64,000 nucleotides of DNA from Schaalia sp. 19OD2882 (GCF_018986735.1 NZ_CP065521.1:496001-560000); one strand, 5' to 3'; counted from the first letter of the stretch, positions 1 through 8,393 are shown. Made by a program: numbers and translations. The notes: generated by a model from the letters alone, not told the origin.

Positions 1-2
1 GC

Positions 3-1373
3 GTGGAGTCAACCTCGCAGGAGGTCGACCAGGTCGTCGAAGAAGTCCTGGCCCACGCGGTCGAACAGCCCGAACGTTCCTTGGCGGTCATTGCCCTGAA
101 TGAACGTCACGCCGACCGGATCCGCAAGGCCATTGACCGGGCCCTTGTCGGGCAGCCCGCGTTGGCCTCGTTCTTCTCCTCGGCGAACCTTGAACCCTTC
201 ACCGTGGTGGGGCCGCGGGACGCCAAGCGGCTGAGTCGTGACCGCGTGGTCATCTCCGTCGGCTTCGCCAAGACCCCGCATGGTCGTGTCCTGCACGACT
301 TCGGCGAGATCTCCGCACCCGGCGGCCTGGAACTGCTGGCAGGGGCCCTTGGCACGGTCCGCGGGGACCTCACCTTGGTGTCTTCACTGCGGGCCGGAGA
401 GATCGACCGTTCACGCATCACCGTCGAAGGGGCGCAGCTGCTGGTCGACCTTCTGGAGATCGCCGAAGGCCAGTCGGGCGAGGGCGAGGACGCCTGGCCG
501 GTCCTGGAGACCGCCCCGGACCGACTGCTGGTGGACCTGGCCGAGCGACTGTACGGCATGGGCCTGGACGTCGTACCCAATGTGGGGATCCAGGGGGGAG
601 TACGCATTCCATTGGCCATCGGTCACCCGGAGGTCCCGGGCCGCCTGTTGGTCGCCGTCCTGACGGATGACGAGACCTACGTGGCCGAGCCGTCGCTGCG
701 CGTCAGGGATCGTCTGCGCCCCGCGATGTTGGAGGCCCAGGGGTGGAAGGTCCACATGGTGTTGTCCCTTCCGGTGTTCATCGATCCGGCCAAGGAGGCC
801 GAAGCGATCGTCCAGACGGTTCTGGACGCCGTCGATGAGGCCCACGGGCCCGCAGCCCCGCCGGTCGAGGTGCCGGTCGTGGTCGAGGATGACGAGGTCG
901 ACGACGGTACCGAGGCTGTCGAACCCCGGCTGTCCGCCCAGGAGGAGGGCGCCGTCGACGAGGACCGGAGCGCAGATCAGGGCGGCTCTGCTGTCGCGGT
1001 CGCCGAAGACGGTGCTTCCTTGGCCGGCCCGGATGACGCGGCGGAGACCGGGGCTCATCGCGAGCGCGCGGACGCCTTGCGTACCCGGATCGCCAAGGAC
1101 GAGGCTGCCCGCGAGCGGGCCCACCCCGAACACCTGCGCGGACCCCGTCCCAGCGTGGCTCGCGGCCTGCCCTTGGCGGCCTACGGGGACGACCAGTTGG
1201 ATGAACTGGCCCTGTGGGTGGCTTCCGACGGGGTTGAGCGTTCACCTGTGGAGTTCGTCGAGGAGCTGCGGCGTGCCCTCGGTTTGTCGCGTCGCGGCGT
1301 CCAGACCGATGCGGTGTTGGGCAATGTCGTGCGTCGGATTCTCGCGGCCCGGGGGAGCGGCCCCGATGCCTGA
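3..1373 (+). CDS. C-terminal part of a large helicase/nuclease (5' end outside window)
   Basis: This open frame enters from the left edge, so its N-terminus is missing and the first codon shown is probably internal. The first 120 residues read like the last part of a superfamily I helicase core; 'VVISVGFAKTPHGRV' looks like the late helicase motif region. Residues about 170-280 look like a Vsr/MTES_1575-type endonuclease fold: a Leu-Ala-Glu-rich helix, then 'VVPNVGIQGGVRIPLAIG', then a repair-nuclease-like strand. An acidic low-complexity linker follows (about 285-350), then a C-terminal helical domain. Large actinobacterial proteins with a DUF4011-like N-terminus, a helicase and this nuclease have the same order. 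A role in DNA repair or defence is inferred from family resemblance only. The stop overlaps the next gene by 8 bases, which suggests coupled translation. Confidence 0.7.
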   Translation: MESTSQEVDQVVEEVLAHAVEQPERSLAVIALNERHADRIRKAIDRALVGQPALASFFSSANLEPFTVVGPRDAKRLSRDRVVISVGFAKTPHGRVLHDFGEISAPGGLELLAGALGTVRGDLTLVSSLRAGEIDRSRITVEGAQLLVDLLEIAEGQSGEGEDAWPVLETAPDRLLVDLAERLYGMGLDVVPNVGIQGGVRIPLAIGHPEVPGRLLVAVLTDDETYVAEPSLRVRDRLRPAMLEAQGWKVHMVLSLPVFIDPAKEAEAIVQTVLDAVDEAHGPAAPPVEVPVVVEDDEVDDGTEAVEPRLSAQEEGAVDEDRSADQGGSAVAVAEDGASLAGPDDAAETGAHRERADALRTRIAKDEAARERAHPEHLRGPRPSVARGLPLAAYGDDQLDELALWVASDGVERSPVEFVEELRRALGLSRRGVQTDAVLGNVVRRILAARGSGPDA

Positions 1374-1596
1374 GCAGCCTTTGTCGGAATCGCAGGGCCG
1401 CTCCAGGCGCCCTCGTCGGCGGGCGGTGCATGTGAGCGAGGTCGACCAGCGCCTCCTGGACAAGGGGCTGCCCCCTTCCTGGGAGGAGGGGCCGAGCCCC
1501 CTTGACGAGGGCGGGGAGGCCTCGCCCGTCGAGGGCGTGGGCAATGATGCGCGTCTGGTGGCCGAGGTTCCGCCGCATTGGCACGCGCACCTGTGA
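1366..1596 (+). CDS. Small hypothetical protein coupled to the helicase
   Basis: A 76-residue frame starts at an ATG inside the last codons of the upstream helicase gene (8-base overlap), so it is probably translated by coupling. The first 20 residues are basic (RRPRRR). They are followed by 'HVSEVDQRLLDKGLPPSWEEG' and an acidic, proline-rich tail. No enzymatic motif, signal peptide or membrane segment is visible. The position immediately after the helicase suggests an accessory role, but the family is not recognised. Confidence 0.55.
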   Translation: MPEQPLSESQGRSRRPRRRAVHVSEVDQRLLDKGLPPSWEEGPSPLDEGGEASPVEGVGNDARLVAEVPPHWHAHL

Positions 1597-1620
1597 TCGG
1601 GCTGCTCCGTGGCGGGACGG

Positions 1621-1721
1621 GTGTCCACAACTCCCGATGGTGCGGAACCTGCGTCCACAGCCAGGAGGCGGTGGTGGGGCCTCGTCCACAGTCGGCAGGC
1701 AGGCCCTGCCCAATGTCCACA
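1621..1721. promoter_or_regulatory. Four phased GTCCACA motifs (DnaA-box-like cluster)
   Basis: In the gap between the small protein and the SAF-domain gene, the heptamer GTCCACA occurs four times in the same orientation, at 1623, 1653, 1684 and 1715. The spacing is 30, 31 and 31 bases, about three helical turns. The 9-mers (GTGTCCACA, GCGTCCACA, TCGTCCACA, ATGTCCACA) each differ from the high-GC DnaA box TTGTCCACA at one or two of the first positions. Seen directly: number and phasing. Inference: a DnaA-binding or titration site, or another phased protein-binding array. Confidence 0.45.
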
Positions 1722-1773
1722 GGCTGTCCTGCGGCCTCTGGTGTGGCGGCTCCTGCGGTGATGAATTGGGACC

Positions 1774-2406
1774 GTGAAGAAGAATCCTGTGCCTTGGCCG
1801 GTTCTGCGTCGAGCAGTCCTGGGGCTCGCGGTGGCCGCCTTGGTCACTGCTGTCGCCCTGTGGGCACTGCCCGGTGACGAATGCCGCGTCCTGGTTGCCG
1901 CGCGCCCCTTGGCGGCGGGCGCCCTCACCGCAGGAGCCGTCGAGGTCAGGGCGGTCGATGCCGACTCGGTACCTGCCGACGCCCTGGACTCGTTGCAGTC
2001 ATTGCCACAGCATTGGGACGGGGTGGCGGTCACCCAAGGCACGGTGTTGTCGGAGTCCCTGCTACGCGGGTCCCCGGCGGGGCGCGATCTGCAGCCGGGG
2101 TGGACCCGTCTGAGTGTGGTGGTGGATCCGATTCGGATGCCGCAGGTCGAGGCGGGCGACACTGTCGATTTGTGGGCTGCGCCACGCGCGTGTGACGAAG
2201 TCGCCTGTATAGCTTCTTTGATTTCCGAGGATGTTCAAATAGCCTCTTCTTCGACGGTGGACTCGACCACATGGCGCGAGTCCCCGGGTGTGCGTCTTGA
2301 ACTGGTGGTTCGTGACGCCGACACTGAAGAGGTCCTGGGACAAGCCGGGACTGGAACTCTCAGCCTGGTTCTCCGCTCGCGAGACGCCGGCACGCCAGGC
2401 ACGTGA
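1774..2406 (+). CDS. SAF-domain protein with N-terminal membrane anchor (CpaB/RcpC-like)
   Basis: The protein has 210 residues and a GTG start. Residues about 13-31 form one hydrophobic segment after a basic N-terminus (a signal anchor). Residues about 36-100 fit a SAF fold: 'VLVAARPLAAGALTAGAVEVR' then 'GTVLSESLLRG'. This is the pattern of Flp pilus assembly protein CpaB and related chaperone-like proteins. A second beta-rich domain follows (about 105-200), with 'AGDTVDLWAAP' as in RcpC/CpaB C-terminal regions. There are no other pilus genes next to it, so a pilus role is uncertain; stand-alone copies of this type beside mscL and 5-FTHF cyclo-ligase are common in actinobacteria. No strong ribosome-binding site is visible, so the start is moderately sure. 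Confidence 0.65.
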   Translation: MKKNPVPWPVLRRAVLGLAVAALVTAVALWALPGDECRVLVAARPLAAGALTAGAVEVRAVDADSVPADALDSLQSLPQHWDGVAVTQGTVLSESLLRGSPAGRDLQPGWTRLSVVVDPIRMPQVEAGDTVDLWAAPRACDEVACIASLISEDVQIASSSTVDSTTWRESPGVRLELVVRDADTEEVLGQAGTGTLSLVLRSRDAGTPGT

Positions 2407-2422
2407 ACAGGAGACTCTCCCC

Positions 2423-2812
2423 ATGATCCAGGGATTCAAGGAATTCATCTCGCGCGGAAACGCCATTGACCTGGCTGTCGCCGTCATCATCGGTGGTGCG
2501 TTCTCGCCCATCGTCAAGGCCATCACCGACGTCATCATGGCCATCATCGGCGGTGTCATCGGCAAGCCCTCCTTCGACGAGGTCGGCGCCTTCGTCATCA
2601 ATGATTCCCAGGTCCAGCCGGGCACCATCCTCACCGCGATCGTCAACTTCCTGCTGGTCGCCTTCGCCGTCTACTTCGCCGTGGTCGTCCCGATGAACAA
2701 GTTCAAGGAGATGCGCAAGAAGGAAGAGGACGCCGAAGAGGACGCTGCAGAGCCCACCGACGAAGCCAAGCTGCTCACCGAGATCCGCGACCTGCTGGCA
2801 CGCCAGAACTGA
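2423..2812 (+). CDS. mscL: Large-conductance mechanosensitive channel MscL
   Basis: The protein has 129 residues, the usual MscL length. The N-terminus 'MIQGFKEFISRGNAIDLAVAVIIGGAF' carries the family's amphipathic helix and the start of TM1 with its glycine-rich pore-lining face. A periplasmic loop follows, then TM2 at about 74-96 (ILTAIVNFLLVAFAVYFAVV). The C-terminal cytoplasmic helix contains 'LLTEIRDLLARQ', the conserved bundle motif. The channel opens under hypo-osmotic membrane tension to release solutes. The longer upstream frame is rejected because the family motif begins at this ATG and a GGAGA precedes it. A strong hairpin follows at 2922. Confidence 0.95.
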   Translation: MIQGFKEFISRGNAIDLAVAVIIGGAFSPIVKAITDVIMAIIGGVIGKPSFDEVGAFVINDSQVQPGTILTAIVNFLLVAFAVYFAVVVPMNKFKEMRKKEEDAEEDAAEPTDEAKLLTEIRDLLARQN

Positions 2813-2921
2813 GCGCGTCCCGGTCCTGAGACTCCGTCTTGGGCACTCAGGGCGGGCCGGCCGAGGGCGCTGCGCGAGGCTCCACCAGCACTCGCGCGAC
2901 TTCGGCCCGAATGCCGCTTGC

Positions 2922-2955
2922 GACGAACCCCGCACCCATTGGTGCGGGGTTCGTC
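2922..2955. terminator. Bidirectional hairpin terminator
   Basis: There is a perfect 15-bp stem (arms 2922-2936 and 2941-2955, CCCCGC/GCGGGG core) around a 4-base loop. It lies between mscL (plus) and the convergent lipoprotein gene (minus). A short T-rich stretch (TGTTCTG) follows on the plus strand. It is placed to end transcription from both sides. Confidence 0.85.
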
Positions 2956-2977
2956 TGTTCTGTGGCCCGGATGGCCG

Positions 2978-3391
2978 CTACTGACTCTCCAGTGAATTGA
3001 CGTCGAGCATCCGATCCACGCCCGGCAGCAGGATGTGAATCGCTTGGTACTCGGTTCCGTTGCAAGTCACTTTCTGGCCAAGTTCCTCAAACGGGGAGGC
3101 CACGAAGGTTTCACCCACGGCAATGGTCACCTTTCCGGCCGTGATGGATGTGCCATCGGGTGGGCCCGTCACCGATTCGGAGAAGACGATCAAGCGACCG
3201 TGGTCGTCGATCGGACAGATCTCCGTCGCCCCGGCGTCGATTCGCGTCAAGGGGTAGAACAGGGCCGAGGACATGACCGTCTCCGACGTCGGAGGCAGCT
3301 GCGGTGCCGGTAGTGCGCCTCCTGCACAGCCGGTGACACCGAGTCCGGCAAGTGTGGTGAGGCCGAGCGCACGCTTCAACATCTTTCTCAT
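2978..3391 (-). CDS. Secreted lipoprotein of unknown function
   Basis: With the ATG at 3391 the protein has 137 residues. It begins with a basic stretch (MRKMLKRALG), a hydrophobic core and a lipobox 'GVTGC', so it should be exported and lipid-anchored. The mature part is polar, with 'ALFYPLTRIDAGATEICPIDDHGR' and later 'KVTCNGTEYQAIHILLPG'. Its two cysteines could form a disulfide. An upstream in-frame start nine codons earlier is possible, but the lipoprotein signal fits the later start better. The start codon overlaps the stop of the upstream broken gene (ATGA), so the two were once one transcriptional unit. No family recognised. Confidence 0.7.
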   Translation of the reverse strand: MRKMLKRALGLTTLAGLGVTGCAGGALPAPQLPPTSETVMSSALFYPLTRIDAGATEICPIDDHGRLIVFSESVTGPPDGTSITAGKVTIAVGETFVASPFEELGQKVTCNGTEYQAIHILLPGVDRMLDVNSLESQ

Positions 3392-4365
3392 GAGAGCACC
3401 CTGATGTTCGGATTCCATTTGAGTACGCCGCCGTTCCGCCCCCCACAGTCGGCAACTCCATCCGGATTCGAGTCGTGAGGCGGCTCTGGCAACAAGCCGA
3501 CTGTCGGTTGGTTGAGGTAGGTGCTCGGCGTGTCAGTGCCTCGCACGATGTGGCGACGGATGTGCTCGGTCGTCACCCCGCTTGAGCGCGCCATGGCCCA
3601 CTGGTCCACTCCTGCGCACCACAGGCTGACGCATCGCCGGTGCTTGAGTGGTCGGCAGGGTCCGTGAAGACAGGCGGCGCCAAGAACGTGGTTCCGGCAC
3701 AGTGGCTCGCCATCAAATGCCATGGGCGGCCATCGAGTCCTCCAAGGTCTTCGACTGCGTCTCCGTGGTCGACGAACGCATATGCCGAAGGATTGCTGAG
3801 GAGGGGGTGGTTAGACGCCTCGTTGGCGATTCGACGTGCGACCTCCGCAGGCATGTCGAGTTCCACTTGATTGTTCACGGGGTCGATTGACGCTGCGCGC
3901 AACCCCTTGCCGACCAGTGCTTCCATCGCCTGGTCCTGGAAGTTGAGCAACTCGGTCCGCGAGAACTGCTTTCGAATGACGTTGACGACCTCGGAATGGG
4001 CCTGCACCAATGAGTTGATTTCCGGCGTCTTTGCCAGGGCCTCGTCGTCCGCGATGTACAGATTCACGCTTTGCCGGTCCCAAGCAGCCGCGACACCGGC
4101 GAACAGATCCGGGTTCTCATTGACCAGGTCATGCAGTTGAGTGGCCAGGTCTTCAAGCTCCGGGGGAGCCTCGCCGTGCCAATACTCCGCCGAAGAGGGG
4201 GTGGGGGGGTGCGGGAGAGGTCTCCGGAACGGTCGGAGTGGACAATGCGGGCGATGCCGACACGCTTGTGACGATGGCAGCGAGACCGAAGGTCGCGAAG
4301 CAGGTCCTGAGGAAATGGCTGCGGTGAGACATCAGAGTCCTCCTTGACATTGGTTGCACATGCAT
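3388..4365 (-). pseudogene. Frame-broken secreted protein
   Basis: Three successive minus-strand frames join into one plausible secreted protein. The first (from 4365) is a signal peptide, 'FGLAAIVTSVSASPALS'. The second runs from about 4200 to 3600 and reads 'SSAEYWHGEAPPELEDL', 'NPDLFAGVAAAWDRQSVNLY' and 'IADDEALAKTPEINSLVQAH'. The third (3388-3620) ends in an ATGA overlap with the lipoprotein gene. The first break lies in a run of seven C on the coding strand (4203-4209); losing one C would join signal peptide and mature protein. The second lies near 3610-3625. The middle part loosely resembles the pro-region of S1-type secreted proteases, but no catalytic triad is visible. Real pseudogene, phase-variable gene or sequencing error cannot be told apart here. 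Confidence 0.6.
4197..4209. repeat. Homopolymer pair G5-T-G7 at the frameshift
   Basis: The plus strand reads five G, one T and seven G (C7-A-C5 on the coding strand). It sits just after the signal peptide of the broken secreted gene. Slippage by one base in the seven-base run would restore or break the reading frame. Confidence 0.6.
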
Positions 4366-4504
4366 GGTATAGATCTGGAGAAATTGGTGTCAAAAGTCTC
4401 AGTTGGTGTATGGGCCTCGCGTGTGGAGCGTGCCGCGTGAGTATCTTTGTCGATGCAATTTACGCCTGTTCAAAGCGAGAGTGATTGGGCGGGCAGGTCG
4501 GACT

Positions 4505-5236
4505 TCAGTCCAACAAAAGTACGCGGGTCGGAGTGATGACTGCATTCACCGAACGGTCATGAGTCTCTCGCGGAATGGTGCCGGCGGGCAGGACCTCCTC
4601 GTCGAAGACGGCCGCCACCACGGGAACGCCCTCGCGCACATGGAGCAGCGCTCGGTCGTACCACCCGCCTCCTTGCCCCAGACGGGTCCCCGAGGCGTCC
4701 ACCGCCAGGGCGGGCGCCAGAACCACATCCGCGCATGCCAACACCGACGGGGGGAGCCTGGCAGCGGAGGGCTGCAAGGGCAGGTGCGGGTCGGGGGAGT
4801 GGAGCTGCGAGGAAGCCCTTGGCCCCACCAACCCCGCATCCGACAGATCACACCATCCCCACATGGGATCGGCCAGCGCCGCCCCGCCCTCGTCGGTGAG
4901 AACAGGAAGCAGACACCTGCCCGCCCTCGCCACGATCCCGCGGACATCAGGTTCAACGAGGGTGGGCCAGAAGAGGGCGGCCGTGAGGCCACTGCGCGGG
5001 GCCGACGATGCAGTGGGAGCCGGGACGAAAGGGGAGGGGGGATCGGCCGAAACGGCTGAGGCGGGCGGAATCGCCGGTCCCAGTGTGGCCAGCACCTGCC
5101 TCCAGCTTGCCAGCAGACCAAGGGTCTCCTCGCCGAAGGCGGCGGGCAAGGGCCACGGCGTCCGCGAGATTCCGACAAGGCCCCGGCGCACGCGCCGAGC
5201 CGCCCGCAGCTCCCGCCGGATCCGCGCCTTGCCCAC
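4505..5236 (-). CDS. 5-formyltetrahydrofolate cyclo-ligase
   Basis: The protein (243 residues, GTG start, GGGAG seven bases upstream) converts 5-formyl-THF to 5,10-methenyl-THF using ATP. The C-terminal signature 'GTRLGQGGGWYDRALLH' is the conserved ATP/Mg-binding loop. The N-terminus 'KARIRRELRAARR' is the usual basic helix. The middle (about 45-80) is a proline/alanine-rich insertion that is not well conserved. It is divergent from galU, with 44 bases between the starts. This neighbourhood with galU and mscL is common in actinobacteria. Confidence 0.9.
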   Translation of the reverse strand: MGKARIRRELRAARRVRRGLVGISRTPWPLPAAFGEETLGLLASWRQVLATLGPAIPPASAVSADPPSPFVPAPTASSAPRSGLTAALFWPTLVEPDVRGIVARAGRCLLPVLTDEGGAALADPMWGWCDLSDAGLVGPRASSQLHSPDPHLPLQPSAARLPPSVLACADVVLAPALAVDASGTRLGQGGGWYDRALLHVREGVPVVAAVFDEEVLPAGTIPRETHDRSVNAVITPTRVLLLD

Positions 5237-5280
5237 TGCCGGCTCCCTTCCCGCCCACCAGACCCGATAGTGTGGCCATC

Positions 5281-6222
5281 ATGACAGACACACACCAGCC
5301 CGTGCGCCATGCCGTCGTCCCCTCCGCGGGCCGCGGCACCCGATTCCTTCCCGCCACCAAGGCAGTGCCCAAGGAGATGCTGCCCGTCGTCGACAGGCCC
5401 GCCATCGAGTACGTCGTGCGTGAGGCCACCGACGCGGGCATCGACGACATGCTCTTCGTCACCCGAACCGGCAAGGAAGCCATCGAAGCCCACTTCGACG
5501 CGGACCCGGGCCTGGAAGGCGACCTGGAAAAGGCCGGCAAGGACGAACTGCTTTCTCTGGCCACCGAATATCTCGGCCTGGCCCGCACCCACTCCGTGCG
5601 CCAAGGACACCCGCTGGGCCTTGGGCACGCAGTCCTGCAGGCCAAGCGCCACGTGGGCGATGCGCCCTTCGCCGTCATGCTGCCCGACGACCTCATGCAC
5701 CCCGACTCGGTCCTGCTCAAGCAGCTGATCGCCGTGCGCGAAGCCATCGGCGGCTCCGTGGTCGCCCTGCTGCGCGTCACCCCCGAGCAGGCCACCGCCT
5801 ACGCCTCCACCTCGGTGACCACCATTGCCGTGCCCGAGGGGGTGGATGTTCCCGAAGGCAACCTCATGCGCATCGACAAGGTCGTCGAAAAGCCGCCGTT
5901 GGACGAGGTCATGAGCGAATACGCCGTGGTCGGCCGCTACGTCTTCGACCCGGCGATCTTCGACGAACTGGAAGTCATCGAGCCGGGCGCAGGCGGCGAG
6001 TACCAGCTCACCGACGCCTTTGCGCGCCTCATCGATCGACCGGCCGACCAGGGTGGCGGTCTGTACGGAGTCGTCGTCGAAGACCGTCGCTTCGACACCG
6101 GCGACAAGCTCGGCTACCTCGAAGCCAATGTCGCCCTGGCCCTGGAGCACCCGAAGCTCGGTCCGGCCCTGCGAGAGTTCCTCCACACCGAACTGGCCCG
6201 CACCGAGACCGCCGAGGCATGA
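5281..6222 (+). CDS. galU: UTP-glucose-1-phosphate uridylyltransferase
   Basis: The protein has 313 residues. It makes UDP-glucose from UTP and glucose-1-phosphate for cell-envelope glycans. The nucleotide-binding signature 'AGRGTRFLPATKAVPKEMLP' is at residues about 16-35. 'PFAVMLPDDLM' holds the metal-binding aspartates. 'VEKP' and 'GGEYQLTDA' are the sugar-phosphate loops. The ATG at 5281 is the only start that leaves a normal N-terminus. It is the first gene of a four-gene plus-strand run (galU, glp, rimJ-like, glpR). Confidence 0.95.
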   Translation: MTDTHQPVRHAVVPSAGRGTRFLPATKAVPKEMLPVVDRPAIEYVVREATDAGIDDMLFVTRTGKEAIEAHFDADPGLEGDLEKAGKDELLSLATEYLGLARTHSVRQGHPLGLGHAVLQAKRHVGDAPFAVMLPDDLMHPDSVLLKQLIAVREAIGGSVVALLRVTPEQATAYASTSVTTIAVPEGVDVPEGNLMRIDKVVEKPPLDEVMSEYAVVGRYVFDPAIFDELEVIEPGAGGEYQLTDAFARLIDRPADQGGGLYGVVVEDRRFDTGDKLGYLEANVALALEHPKLGPALREFLHTELARTETAEA

Positions 6223-6277
6223 CCTTTCGGCGAGGGTTGGCCTCGAACCCGCCCTCGCCCCCACGCAGGAGAATCCC

Positions 6278-7504
6278 ATGCGCACTGTCGCAGACTTCTA
6301 CCAGGACTGCCTGGCCGCCGTCGACCAACAGCCTCCGCTGGAGGTCCAGCTGGCCGACGCCGTCGGATGCGTCCTCGCCGAGGACGTCACCGCACCCTTC
6401 GACCTGCCGGTGGCCGACCTGGCCGCCTGCGACGGCTACGCGGTGCTCACCAGCGACCTCGACGGAGCCCGTCCCGACCAACCCGTCGAACTGGACGTCA
6501 CCGAAGAGATCTGCGCCGGTGACGTGCGGCCCTACGCCCTGGTTCCTGGGACCGCCATCCGCATCGCCTCCGGCGCCCCGGTACCCGCCGGAGCCGACGC
6601 CGTGCTCTCCCTGGAGTTCACCGACCACGGGCTGGCGCGCCTGAGCGCCTGGACCCGCCCCGCCCCCGGAGAGAACATTCGCCGCAAGGCCGAGGACGTC
6701 TCCGAAGGCAGGGTCGTCCTGCGCCGCGGCACCCGAGTGGGCGCCCGCCAAGTGGCACTGCTGGCCGGCGTGGGACGATCCCGCGTGGTCGTGCACCCCA
6801 GGCCCCGCGTGGTCATCCTGTCCATCGGCGATGAAATCGTCGAACCCGGAAGACCCGCCCGCCCGGGAACCGTTTTCGACGCCAACGGCCACGCTCTGTC
6901 CAGCGCCGTCGCCGACTGCGGCGCCCAGACCTTCCGCGTCTCCGCGGTGCCCGACGAACGCCAGGTGCTGCGCGAGACCATCGAGGACCAGCTGGTGCGC
7001 GCCGACCTGGTGCTCACCACCGGCGGAATCTCCTACGGAGCCGGCGACACCGTGCGCGAGGTCCTGGGCTCACTGGGTACCGTCCGCTTCGACAACGTCG
7101 GCGCCTGGCCCGGACATGTCATGGGTGTGGGTACTGTCGGGGGCGAGGACGGGCGCTGCGGCACCCCCGTCTTCTGCCTGCCCGGCGACCCCGTCTCCGC
7201 GCAGGTCTGCTTCGAGGTCTACGTGCGCCCCGCCCTGCGACACATGCAAGGGTGGACGGTGCTGTCCCGCCCCAGTGTCAAGGCGAAGGTCGACCGAGGT
7301 TGGTACTCCCCGCAGGGGCGCCGCGAGTTCGTGCGCGTGCGCCTGTCGGGAGGGCCCCAGAGTGGGTACACGGCGAAGGTCATGGGTCCGCCGGCCTCGC
7401 TGCTGCTGTCCGCCTTGGCGGAGTCGAATGCCCTGGCCGTCGTTCCCGAGGACGTGACGAATGTCCGCGTGGGCGACACCGTGCAGTGCATGGTCCTGGA
7501 CTGA
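6278..7504 (+). CDS. glp: Gephyrin/MoeA-like protein Glp, probable cell-division factor
   Basis: The protein has 408 residues with full MoeA architecture: the N-terminal linker domain ('DLPVADLAACDGYAVL', 'IRIASGAPVPAGADAV'), the MoaB-like domain ('TTGGISYGAGDTVREVL', 'LPGDPVSAQVCFEVYVRP') and the C-terminal beta-barrel. Annotation by homology would call it a molybdopterin molybdotransferase. Its position between galU and an acetyltransferase followed by a GlpR/SepX-type membrane protein matches the actinobacterial locus in which this MoeA paralogue (Glp) binds FtsZ and the membrane receptor GlpR. No other molybdenum-cofactor gene is visible in the window. The acetyltransferase start overlaps its stop (ATGA). 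The division role is inferred from synteny. Confidence 0.85.
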   Translation: MRTVADFYQDCLAAVDQQPPLEVQLADAVGCVLAEDVTAPFDLPVADLAACDGYAVLTSDLDGARPDQPVELDVTEEICAGDVRPYALVPGTAIRIASGAPVPAGADAVLSLEFTDHGLARLSAWTRPAPGENIRRKAEDVSEGRVVLRRGTRVGARQVALLAGVGRSRVVVHPRPRVVILSIGDEIVEPGRPARPGTVFDANGHALSSAVADCGAQTFRVSAVPDERQVLRETIEDQLVRADLVLTTGGISYGAGDTVREVLGSLGTVRFDNVGAWPGHVMGVGTVGGEDGRCGTPVFCLPGDPVSAQVCFEVYVRPALRHMQGWTVLSRPSVKAKVDRGWYSPQGRREFVRVRLSGGPQSGYTAKVMGPPASLLLSALAESNALAVVPEDVTNVRVGDTVQCMVLD

Positions 7505-8214
7505 TGTCCCTGCTCTCCCGCCTGTGGGGCAGGCCCCGCCACCTGTGGTCGCGACCGGTGGACTCCCTGGTCCTGGTCGAGGAGGCGCCGGTGGCGCGCG
7601 CTCTGGTGCGTCACCTGCCCGGCCTGGAGGATCCGAGGGAGCTGGTCATGCGACCGACCTTGGGAGGCGACCACGCCCGGGTCGATGACGTGCGGCGCGC
7701 CGACCACGTGTGGCTGGGACCTTGGGAGGCCACCTTGCCCCCCAGCAGGTCCGAGGGCCTGCCGTCCATGTCGGAGTACATCCGCCTGACCGACCGCAAG
7801 CAGGTGGCGGGTGAGGCACTGGCCATGATGGTGCAGCTGGATGGGCGCATCTGCGGGCAATTCACTTTGAGTGGGGTCCAGCGGGGTGCGGCGCACATGT
7901 GTTCCCTGGGGTACTGGGTGACCTCGGAGGTGGCCGGGCGCGGCCTTGGCGCGACCTGCGCGGCGATGATGTTGGACCTGGCCATCGGTGAACTGGATCT
8001 GCACCGGGTGGAAGTGTGCGTGCGGCCGGAGAACCAACGCTCCCTTGGCCTGTGCCGCAGGTTGGGGTTGCGTGAGGAGGGTCTGCGTGTGCGCTACCTG
8101 CACATCGCCGGGCAGTGGGCAGATCATGTGGCTTTTGCGGCTGACGTGGAGTCGATGCCGCCAGGGGGGTGGCTGCAGCGGTTGCTGCGGGCACGGGGCG
8201 TCAACACATCCTGA
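7504..8214 (+). CDS. GNAT-family N-acetyltransferase (RimJ/RimL-like)
   Basis: The protein has 236 residues and its ATG overlaps the glp stop by one base pair step (ATGA). 'LGYWVTSEVAGRGLGATCAAMMLDLA' contains the acetyl-CoA-binding loop (R/Q-x-x-G-x-G/A). 'LHRVEVCVRPENQRSLGLCRRLGLREEG' is the typical RimJ/RimL motif B region. It probably acetylates an N-terminal alpha-amino group of a protein; the substrate is unknown. The first 60 residues are a less conserved extension. The gene sits in the conserved galU-glp-(this)-glpR order. Confidence 0.85.
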   Translation: MSLLSRLWGRPRHLWSRPVDSLVLVEEAPVARALVRHLPGLEDPRELVMRPTLGGDHARVDDVRRADHVWLGPWEATLPPSRSEGLPSMSEYIRLTDRKQVAGEALAMMVQLDGRICGQFTLSGVQRGAAHMCSLGYWVTSEVAGRGLGATCAAMMLDLAIGELDLHRVEVCVRPENQRSLGLCRRLGLREEGLRVRYLHIAGQWADHVAFAADVESMPPGGWLQRLLRARGVNTS

Positions 8215-8254
8215 TCGCAACCTGTATGTGATCTGATTGTGACCTGTATGTGAT
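8211..8254 (+). repeat. Two tandem 22-base repeats upstream of glpR
   Basis: Two direct copies of a 22-base unit abut each other (8211-8232 and 8233-8254). Their shared core ACCTGTATGTGATC is identical in both, and differences are confined to three bases of the leading part. A weaker related stretch (ACCTGATGTGAATGTGATG) follows near 8288. The array begins at the acetyltransferase stop and ends about 140 bases before the glpR start. It may be an iterated transcription-factor site. Confidence 0.6.
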
Positions 8255-8393
8255 CAAAAAATGCGTGGCTTGTGGGGTGTCTGTGACACCTGATGTGAAT
8301 GTGATGAACGAGAATACGTGTCTCTTTTATTTGAATGCCCAACACGCCGGAACCCGACGCGCACGGGTGTGCCCGACCCCTTAGCGTGGAGGG

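Noticed and set aside
667-1596. A 309-codon plus-strand frame overlapping the helicase end.
   Set aside because: Only its last 76 codons (from 1366) are plausible as a gene; the upstream part is a shadow of the helicase/nuclease frame.
4546-6285. A 579-codon minus-strand frame opposite galU.
   Set aside because: galU on the plus strand has all family motifs; the antisense frame has none.
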